DNA from: an uncultured Clostridium sp. | GTDB lineage: Bacteria > Bacillota > Clostridia > Clostridiales > Clostridiaceae | DNA length: 37,669 nucleotides | Assembly: GCA_902785295.1 (NCBI GenBank) | Contig: CACZYK010000048.1 | Coordinates: 1 to 37,669 of the forward strand | Reading direction: 5' to 3' | Shown here: positions 1-6,782 of the stretch, piece by piece | Layout of the letters: every line of letters starts with the position of its first letter | Position numbering within the stretch: the stretch's first letter is position 1 | Position numbers and translations under genes: made by a program | Notes under the pieces: model-generated | Seen by the model: only the letters and a program-made list of their open reading frames with translations | Told to the model about the DNA's origin: nothing | Database searches by the model: none

Positions 1-1
1 A

Positions 2-931
2 GTTCCTTTTAATGTTGATATGAGTCTTTCAGAAGAAGGAATAGAAGGTATGCTTAAAGAGTATAAAAATGATAAAAATTTAAATTTTGATACTTCAAAA
101 ATAGCAGAGTTTATTTATTTTTATACAAGTGGTTATCCATTTTTAGTAAGTAGAATATGTCAAATAATAGATGAAGATTTAGGAGCTTCTTGGAATGAAG
201 AAAATATGATTAGGGCAATAAAACTTTTATTAGATGAGAATAATACTCTATTTGATGATTTGGTAAAAAATATAGAAAATAATAATAAACTTCAAAATCT
301 TATTGAGAGTATAGTTATTGATGGAAAGATTATAAGCTTTAATTTAAGTAATCCTATAATAAATTTAGGTGTAATATTTGGAATTCTATCTAAGAAGGAT
401 AATAAGGTATCTATAAGCAATAGAATATATGAGCAATATATATATGATTATCTATCATCTAAAATAGAAGTATCAAATAACATTTTAGAAAAGTATAATT
501 TTAAAAGTGACTTTATTGAAGGAAATGGATTAAATGTAGAAAAGATATTACTAAGATTTCAACAATTTATGAAAGAAAACTATAGTAAAAAAGATGAAGT
601 ATTTTTAGAAAGGGAAGGAAGATTACTCTTTTTAGCATTTATAAAGCCAATAATAAATGGAGTAGGCTTTGATTTTAAAGAAGTACAAATATCAGAGGAA
701 AAAAGATTAGATGTAGTTATAATATATAATTCCAACAAATATATAATAGAGCTAAAAATATGGCGTGGTGAGAAATATCACCAAAGAGGTTTAAAGCAAC
801 TTTCAGATTATATTGATATTAATGAACAAAATAAAGGATACTTATTAATTTTTAACTTTAACAAAGATAAAGAGTACAAGAAAGAAGTAATCAATAATGA
901 TGGAAAAGAAATAATAGCAGTATTTGTTTAG
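2..931 (+). CDS. AAA-ATPase-like / PD-(D/E)XK nuclease-superfamily protein (5' end outside window)
   Basis: The reading frame is open from base 2, and the residues before the first ATG (VPFNVD, then MSLSEEGIEGML) continue a family-typical sequence. The gene therefore starts upstream of the window and the ATG at 20 is internal. The visible part matches the C-terminal half of the AAA-ATPase-like/PDDEXK_9 family: a helical region with a TSGYPFLVSR segment (about residues 36-45 after the ATG), then a PD-(D/E)XK fold at the C-terminus with RLDVVI (the Asp) and YIIELKIW (the E-x-K), so the nuclease motif looks intact. The P-loop would lie outside the window. These proteins are common in gut anaerobes and their biological role is unsettled. 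It is followed by a gap and a new promoter, so it is probably not in the next operon. The family call is from memory of the motif pattern. Confidence 0.75.
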   Translation, partial: VPFNVDMSLSEEGIEGMLKEYKNDKNLNFDTSKIAEFIYFYTSGYPFLVSRICQIIDEDLGASWNEENMIRAIKLLLDENNTLFDDLVKNIENNNKLQNLIESIVIDGKIISFNLSNPIINLGVIFGILSKKDNKVSISNRIYEQYIYDYLSSKIEVSNNILEKYNFKSDFIEGNGLNVEKILLRFQQFMKENYSKKDEVFLEREGRLLFLAFIKPIINGVGFDFKEVQISEEKRLDVVIIYNSNKYIIELKIWRGEKYHQRGLKQLSDYIDINEQNKGYLLIFNFNKDKEYKKEVINNDGKEIIAVFV

Positions 932-1015
932 AAATACACAATTTAAGCTGGTTTGGTGTTAATAGCATTACTCTGAGTACCTAGATTAATATATTATCAG
1001 AATATTCAAAAAATA

Positions 1016-1044
1016 TTTACTAAGAATTAATATTATTATATAAT
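1016..1044 (+). promoter_or_regulatory. Candidate sigma-A promoter of the SipW cluster
   Basis: TTTACT at 1016-1021 and a perfect TATAAT at 1039-1044 are separated by 17 bases. The start codon at 1096 and its SD (aggggtg, 1082-1088) lie about 50 bases downstream. The -10 box lies inside a 32-bp perfect palindrome, so control by a DNA-binding protein or by DNA shape is possible. In such AT-rich DNA a -10 match alone is weak evidence. Confidence 0.5.
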
Positions 1045-1055
1045 AATATTAATTC
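1024..1055. repeat. 32-bp perfect palindrome over the -10 region
   Basis: Bases 1024-1055 are their own reverse complement: the half gaattaatattattat is followed by its exact complement with no loop. It has no T-run after it and sits between the -35 box and the start codon of the first SipW-cluster gene. An operator or cruciform-prone site is more likely than a terminator. Long AT palindromes arise more easily in AT-rich DNA, but 16 bp per arm exceeds chance expectation. Confidence 0.75.
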
Positions 1056-1095
1056 AATTTTAGAAACAAATTATTAAAAGTAGGGGTGATACTTA

Positions 1096-2310
1096 ATGAA
1101 TAAAAAAAGTAATAAAAAAATTATGGCAGGGCTTATAGTTTTAATTATTTTTATTATTATAGGTATCACATATTCTGATTTTTTGGATAATTTTAAGGAA
1201 GGAATGAAGTTTTTAGTAATATCTTTTTTAATATCAGCAGGATTAGTACTATTTTTATTTGTATTGAAGTATATTGTAAAGGTTATGAATAAATTTCTGG
1301 GAACAGGAAGTACATTTAATAAAAGAGCAATTATAGTTTTTTCAATTCTTATTTTAATGAGTTTAACCTGTGGAGGTTTTTTGTATAATCTTAAGCTTGG
1401 AATGTTATTTTTAATAGCAGCTATTTTATTTTCAAGTTTAATTTTAATAAGTATTATTAGTATAAAAGCTAGAGTGAATATATTTAAGGTAAGAGCTAGA
1501 TTAGAGAACTTGGATAAAAAAGAGGCTATCAGGATTTTTGGAATGGTATTTGTTTGTATACTTGTAGGAATATCTTTAAGTGGAACTTGGGCTTATTTTA
1601 CTAATGGCAAGGAAATTTGTTTGGATATTGTTCCACTAAAGGTAAATTATTATGGTAGTTCAAGTGGAAAGCCATCTGGAGGAACTACTACTGATGATAC
1701 TAGTGAATATAATCATAATGTTGTAAATAGTCTTTATGAAGCACAGCTAGGAGATATAGTAATTCATTTTTTAAATAAGTATGATGGAGTGAATTCTCCA
1801 TTTCAAGCACCTTATATATACGTATGGTATGAAGATTCTTCTGGAAATAAAATAGAACCAGCAGGACCTTGGAGTGTAGACTATGATGAAAAAGATGAAA
1901 CTAAAACAGGAAATCAAGGAACAAAGATGGTAAGAGAGGATAATAGATATTGTTGGTATAGTTATATAATAAGAAGTCCTAAATCAAAGGATAATACAGT
2001 TTCTTGTATAATAAAATGTCCAACATATGCTTCACCTAAGTTTAATATAGAACAATTAGAGGATGAAAGTTATGTTAATGACTTTATTTATGGAAATAAA
2101 ACAAATATAGAAAGAGTAGATAAAACAGAGAATATTACTAATTTAAAATATTCTGAAGATGAAATTACACATTATTATATAATATGTAAAAATATAAAGA
2201 GTACACAAGGAATATATAATGATTATGGAAGTTTTAAATATGTTACAGCTATATATGGAATAGAAGCGAGCAATAGTAATTCTTCATATGATGCAATTTT
2301 TAAAAAGTAA
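1096..2310 (+). CDS. Polytopic membrane protein with an internal SipW-type site and an extracellular C-terminal domain
   Basis: 404 aa, family not recognised. The lysine-rich N-terminus (MNKKSNKK) is followed by five hydrophobic segments at about residues 8-27, 36-60, 78-94, 101-122 and 145-163, then a hydrophilic domain (170-404) that should lie outside the cell. The first four TMs form two hairpins with similar turns, DFLDNFKEGMKFL and GFLYNLKLGMLFL, and the same turn recurs in the membrane protein encoded at 5184-6590. The fifth TM ends in GTWAYFTNG, like the end of SipW-dependent signal peptides (TasA type, TWAAF). SipW, encoded at 6783, might therefore cut here and release the outer domain, which contains a Gly/Ser/Thr linker (187-203) and many aromatic residues but no domain I can name. 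SD aggggtg precedes the ATG. It is the first gene of the cluster; the SipW relation is inferred. Confidence 0.7.
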   Translation: MNKKSNKKIMAGLIVLIIFIIIGITYSDFLDNFKEGMKFLVISFLISAGLVLFLFVLKYIVKVMNKFLGTGSTFNKRAIIVFSILILMSLTCGGFLYNLKLGMLFLIAAILFSSLILISIISIKARVNIFKVRARLENLDKKEAIRIFGMVFVCILVGISLSGTWAYFTNGKEICLDIVPLKVNYYGSSSGKPSGGTTTDDTSEYNHNVVNSLYEAQLGDIVIHFLNKYDGVNSPFQAPYIYVWYEDSSGNKIEPAGPWSVDYDEKDETKTGNQGTKMVREDNRYCWYSYIIRSPKSKDNTVSCIIKCPTYASPKFNIEQLEDESYVNDFIYGNKTNIERVDKTENITNLKYSEDEITHYYIICKNIKSTQGIYNDYGSFKYVTAIYGIEASNSNSSYDAIFKK

Positions 2311-2418
2311 AATTAAGTATATATCTTAGCTAATTGCATAACTAAATAATTAATTCTGTGGATAAATACTTTATATGTAAGTAAAAAAGTCAATATATCT
2401 AATAAGGGGTGAGAAAAA

Positions 2419-5097
2419 TTGATAAAGAGAAAAAAAGTATTAACTCTATTAAGTTGTATATTAATATCTTCAGTAGCTTTTTCTTCTACACAAGCTTATT
2501 TTAATAGTAAATTTAATTTAAATGATATAATGTCTAAAGAAGTAACTAAAGAATTAAGTATAAAAAATGGAGAAATAAATTTAAGCTTTGGAGATAAGCC
2601 TTCTAGTTGGAATATTGATGGTAAAGATATAAATGCAGTAAATGATGTAGTTGAAGTTTCAGGAGAAAAAGATAATTCAATAACGACAAATTATAAATAT
2701 GTTTATTTAGATAATACAAAAACAAATTTAACTACAAAAATTAACTTAGCAGTTTTATATGGTTTAAATAGTAATATACCATCATATACAAATAAAGTAA
2801 CTGTAAATAATCCTACAGAACCTTTTGAAGTTATGGTAGGAGATATAGACAATTGCAATTTAACTCAATTAGGAAAGGGATATTATCAAGGCTTTGAGCA
2901 AACAGTAAGTCCTTTTAGTGGAAAAAAATATGACCATTCAGCTTCAGTAGATATATATCCTTATGATAATAAAGAACTTGCATATAAGGATTATCCAGAA
3001 AAGGATAAGTTTAAAGCAAGTACAGGTCTTGACAAAATAGATGCTTCAGGAACAGATAGAAAAATGGCATCAACAGGATTTTATAACACATTAATGGCTG
3101 TGTCAGGAGCTAAAGATTCAAAGGATGCTTTGAAAGCTTTAACAGATACAAAAAAAGCAAGTTATAATCCTTATAATAGAACAAAATATCGTTTATTAAA
3201 ATTAGAATCAGATTATAGTGGTGATGGTGTAGATTTATACTCAGGGCATCAATTATGGTGTGATTATTATACTGATAGATCCATGACAGGAACTTTTGGT
3301 AATGATTATACAACAGATGATGATTACAAAATAGGAGACAAAAAGTGGAAGTATATACAACCAGTTGAGGAGTTAACTTTTAAATATGATAAAATTGAAG
3401 ATAATGAGGATATAACATCTGCACAAATTTATTTATATATAGATGATATACAAAGTGGACAAGCTTTAGAAACTGCTAGTGATGAGTTTTCAGCAGTAAG
3501 TCAAAATAAATATAAAGTCACATTATCTGTTAAGGATGGCTCAACATGGAAAGATTTTGAAGTGCCTGAATGGGCATCAACAGTTAATGATGTAGTTTTA
3601 GATGGACCTTCAGGATATAGTATGACTTTTAATTTACCAAATCGTTTATTAAATATTATTAAAAAAGCAAGTGGCTTAGAAAATGGATTGAAGTTTAAAA
3701 TAGATGATAATAGTTTTGGAACAACTGGAGATAGTTATGCAATAGATTTTGCAAAATTAACAGTTAATAAAAATCCAGGTTCATTATCAGAAGAAAATGG
3801 AGCTAAGATTACAGGAAAAATTACAAGTGATGGTGCTTCTTTAACTAGTAGTGACTTAAAAGAAATAAGAATAACAGGAGCAGATGGAAGAAGTGCAACA
3901 ATAAATCCAGATGGAAGTTATACTCTTATTACATCACCAGGGGTTATATCAGTTACAGTTTCAAGTCAAAGTGGAAAATATTCTTCACAAACTAAGACAT
4001 TTAATAAAGTTGTTTCAGAAGGTGAAAGTATTTCTTGGGATTTTGATCTAGAGAAACAACCATTAATAATAGATGATTCAGAAAAATTTAATGTTAATTT
4101 GAAATTAGAACAATATATAAAAAGTACAGATACTTGGGAAGAGGTTCCTTTAGAAAATCCTAAAAATGAAGATGGTAAAGAAATAAGCAATGCTAAGAGC
4201 TTAGTTGTAAATGGAACAGAAGTAACATATGTAAGTAAATTTATTCAGTTAGGTGGAAATAACAAGTATAGAATTTCTTATAATGTAAAAGTAAATTCTA
4301 AAAATGGAATTTATCCTAATGCATCAGAAGATTTTTATACACAATTTTGGAGTAAACTTATAGCAAGGTCTACTCAAGAAAATAATCCAGGCTGGAGTGA
4401 AGATGGAGGTAGCATTGAAGATTATATTTCTAAATATTATAATCCCTCAATAAATCCAGAAGAACAAAAAGCAAAGATATATAAGGGAACTGTAACAAAT
4501 GCAAAAAATATTCCAGCTGATGGTGCAACAGTATTATTAAGAGAAAAAAATAGTGAAAAAATTAAAGGAATTTATGGAATTCAAAAAGAAAGTAGTGACT
4601 TTGAAATAAAAGCTTTATTAACAGAAGGAAAAGAGTATGAATTTGTATTGAAGTCATCTATTCATGAGGAAAGTATTACAAAAATAGATGATATTAATAA
4701 AACTACTGGATATTCTTTGACTTTAGGAAATGAAAAAACTTCTCAGGTTTATATAGAGAAACCATCAAATACAAGTGGCAATTTAATAAATTTTGATGAA
4801 AATTTTAAACTTTATAAAGAAACCAGTGTTCCAGATGTTAATAATGGTAATGGAAGTTCCCATTATAATAGTAATTATGATATGCCTTCTGAACATGAAG
4901 CTCTATATTTATCTAAAGGAGTTTTAGATATTAATAGTAATTGGTACAGATGGATTCTTGAAGATAGAAATGATACAGAAAATATGGCTTTACAAATTAG
5001 AAATGATATTAATCAAGATGATCCAATGACATATACTTTTGATACAAAACCTATGTATTGGTTCACTACAAATAAAATATTTATTTGTACACAATAG
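2419..5097 (+). CDS. Exported 892-aa protein with SipW-type signal peptide and CarboxypepD_reg-like domains
   Basis: Starts with TTG at 2419, eight bases after the SD aaggggt. The signal is MIKRKKVLTLLSC followed by a hydrophobic stretch and STQAYFNS (residues 23-30), which fits the SipW-dependent class. No C-terminal TM, LPXTG motif or other anchor is visible, so the product is probably released or polymerised. Residues about 457-540 and 685-780 look like carboxypeptidase-regulatory/transthyretin-like beta-sandwich modules, recognised by patterns such as KITGKITSDGASL and KIYKGTVTNAKNIPADGATV. The rest is beta-rich, Asn/Ser/Lys-rich and unassigned. It lies between two multi-TM proteins and upstream of sipW, so it is the leading candidate SipW substrate, perhaps a surface matrix or adhesion protein. 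It is much larger than TasA/CalY-type fibre subunits and shows no clear likeness to them beyond the signal peptide. Confidence 0.75.
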   Translation: MIKRKKVLTLLSCILISSVAFSSTQAYFNSKFNLNDIMSKEVTKELSIKNGEINLSFGDKPSSWNIDGKDINAVNDVVEVSGEKDNSITTNYKYVYLDNTKTNLTTKINLAVLYGLNSNIPSYTNKVTVNNPTEPFEVMVGDIDNCNLTQLGKGYYQGFEQTVSPFSGKKYDHSASVDIYPYDNKELAYKDYPEKDKFKASTGLDKIDASGTDRKMASTGFYNTLMAVSGAKDSKDALKALTDTKKASYNPYNRTKYRLLKLESDYSGDGVDLYSGHQLWCDYYTDRSMTGTFGNDYTTDDDYKIGDKKWKYIQPVEELTFKYDKIEDNEDITSAQIYLYIDDIQSGQALETASDEFSAVSQNKYKVTLSVKDGSTWKDFEVPEWASTVNDVVLDGPSGYSMTFNLPNRLLNIIKKASGLENGLKFKIDDNSFGTTGDSYAIDFAKLTVNKNPGSLSEENGAKITGKITSDGASLTSSDLKEIRITGADGRSATINPDGSYTLITSPGVISVTVSSQSGKYSSQTKTFNKVVSEGESISWDFDLEKQPLIIDDSEKFNVNLKLEQYIKSTDTWEEVPLENPKNEDGKEISNAKSLVVNGTEVTYVSKFIQLGGNNKYRISYNVKVNSKNGIYPNASEDFYTQFWSKLIARSTQENNPGWSEDGGSIEDYISKYYNPSINPEEQKAKIYKGTVTNAKNIPADGATVLLREKNSEKIKGIYGIQKESSDFEIKALLTEGKEYEFVLKSSIHEESITKIDDINKTTGYSLTLGNEKTSQVYIEKPSNTSGNLINFDENFKLYKETSVPDVNNGNGSSHYNSNYDMPSEHEALYLSKGVLDINSNWYRWILEDRNDTENMALQIRNDINQDDPMTYTFDTKPMYWFTTNKIFICTQ

Positions 5098-5108
5098 TAA
5101 GTGATAAA

Positions 5109-5142
5109 GGTACTAGTGAAAAATCTAGTGTCATTTTAATTA
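5109..5142 (+). terminator. Weak hairpin after the 892-aa gene
   Basis: ggtactag (5109-5116) pairs with ctagtgtc (5125-5132) using two G-U pairs around an 8-base loop, followed by attttaatt. The stem is short and the T-run is broken, so this is at best a partial terminator or a processing/attenuation hairpin between cluster genes. Confidence 0.3.
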
Positions 5143-5183
5143 GAAAAATTTAGAAGTATTTTACTTAACAAAAGGGGATTTTT

Positions 5184-6590
5184 ATGGTATTTCAAGTGAT
5201 TTTATTATTGATTATGTTTCTAATTATGAGTGGAGCAGCAGGGTTTGGCTTTTATGTGTTTAAGGATGGGGTTAATTATTTTTCTATAGCTTTTTTGGTT
5301 TTATCAGTAATTTGTATAGCGTTTTTATTAATTAAGCATTTTGTTATTGGAAAAAACATGAGGCATAGAAAGCTTAATATTGTAGATATGCTTAGGTTTA
5401 TGATTACTTTTATAATGATAAGTATTACTATGTCAAGCTTTTTATATGACACCAAGCTTGATATGTTAAATTTAGAAATAGCGTACATAATTTCAGCGGC
5501 AACTCTTGCTATAGTTATTATATTGAGAATTTATGATAGAGTAGCTATAAATAATATGAATAGAAGAAAAAAGATTACTCTTAATACTATTACAGTATTG
5601 CCAGGTCTTGTTATGATGAGTATTACTTATTTATCTTTTTTTGAAAGATTAAAAACTGGATTGATGTTTTTAGGAATATCTTTAATTTTTATGCTTATTT
5701 CTGTTGTAGTAATGATAAATTCTTATCCTAAAGAGGTGTTTAAAACATATAAAAATGATCCAATAGAAAAAACAGGGAAGGTATTTTCTATAATAAATTT
5801 TGTTGTAATAATGGGAATTCTTTTAGGATTAGGAGCTTTTGTTTATGATAAATTTATAAAAGATGAAAATTTTTTAGGAAATAAAGTAGCAATTTCAACT
5901 GAAACTTTAACTGAGGTTCAAAGTACTGAAGAAAGTAATTTAGAACCTGAATCTAGTACAATAGATGATGATAAAAATCAAGAGAATGAAAAAGAGAAGA
6001 GCGAAAAAGAAGATGAAGGCGTACAAGAGGATAAACAAATTTATGAAGGAATTCTTTTTAATTCATGGACTGATTCTAGTAAGATAGAGTGTATTGAAGG
6101 AAATAATTTTGCTTTTGTTCAAGAGGGAGTTATGATTAATCAGAATCATTCAAATGTTTTAAAGGTATATTTAAAAAATTCTTATAATAATAAACCAGAG
6201 GATTTTAGAACAAAAATAATGTATGATGGTGAAAATTTAAATTTATCTTCTTATGAAAATAAGTATTTAATTTTTGATATATTTAATGAAACAGAAGGGT
6301 CAAAGGGTTCACCTTTTGTTGCATTAAGAGATTCTGAAGGAAGACAAATAGCTGGTTGGTGTGAAAATTTCACAGCAGATTCTTCTAAATATGATAATGA
6401 AATAAGTAGTGGACAATGGAAAACTATTTGTGTGGATTTATTAAGTCTTCAAAAGAATACAAATAAAGAAAATGGAATATGGAAGCCTGAAAGTTTTGAT
6501 TTTAATTCTATAACTTGTATATGGATAGGTTATTGGGCAAAGGGTATTATGTATATTGACAATGTTACTTTTAGTGATGTGATGCCATAA
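5184..6590 (+). CDS. Seven-TM protein with TM-hairpin repeats and a sugar-binding-like outer domain
   Basis: 468 aa, ATG after SD aaagggga. Seven hydrophobic segments occupy about residues 1-220. Three hairpins carry related turns: FGFYVFKDGVNYFSI, SFLYDTKLDMLNLEI and SFFERLKTGLMFLGI. These resemble the hairpins of the protein encoded at 1096-2310, so the two share a duplicated membrane module. TM7 (about 200-220) is followed by a Glu/Asp/Lys-rich linker (245-282) and a C-terminal beta domain (283-468) containing SSGQWKTICVDL, FDFNSITCIWIGYW and IMYIDNVTFSD. That ending is typical of jelly-roll galactose-binding/CBM-like modules. The domain should face outward. There is no SipW-type cleavage motif after TM7, so it probably stays membrane-bound as an anchor that binds polysaccharide or the neighbouring exported protein. 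The function is inferred. Confidence 0.65.
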   Translation: MVFQVILLLIMFLIMSGAAGFGFYVFKDGVNYFSIAFLVLSVICIAFLLIKHFVIGKNMRHRKLNIVDMLRFMITFIMISITMSSFLYDTKLDMLNLEIAYIISAATLAIVIILRIYDRVAINNMNRRKKITLNTITVLPGLVMMSITYLSFFERLKTGLMFLGISLIFMLISVVVMINSYPKEVFKTYKNDPIEKTGKVFSIINFVVIMGILLGLGAFVYDKFIKDENFLGNKVAISTETLTEVQSTEESNLEPESSTIDDDKNQENEKEKSEKEDEGVQEDKQIYEGILFNSWTDSSKIECIEGNNFAFVQEGVMINQNHSNVLKVYLKNSYNNKPEDFRTKIMYDGENLNLSSYENKYLIFDIFNETEGSKGSPFVALRDSEGRQIAGWCENFTADSSKYDNEISSGQWKTICVDLLSLQKNTNKENGIWKPESFDFNSITCIWIGYWAKGIMYIDNVTFSDVMP

Positions 6591-6721
6591 TAGTTAAATT
6601 TTGAGTAAAAAAAGAATGATTATAAGTGTAATCTTATGTAGAATAAATATTGCTAAATAGCATAAAACAAAGAAAAGAAACAAATTTCTTAAAAATTTTT
6701 TTGAAAAAAAGTCGAAACGTA

Positions 6722-6750
6722 TTCAATCCCATGTAAATATGTGGTATAAT
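6722..6750 (+). promoter_or_regulatory. Candidate promoter of sipW (extended -10)
   Basis: TGG directly precedes TATAAT (6745-6750), giving an extended -10 element. The possible -35 is TTCAAT (6722-6727) at 17 bases, a poor match that an extended -10 can compensate for. The SD (aggggggaaag) and ATG at 6783 follow. sipW can thus be transcribed separately from the three genes before it. Confidence 0.55.
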
Positions 6751-6782
6751 GAGGACAGATTATAAAAGGGGGGAAAGAAAAC

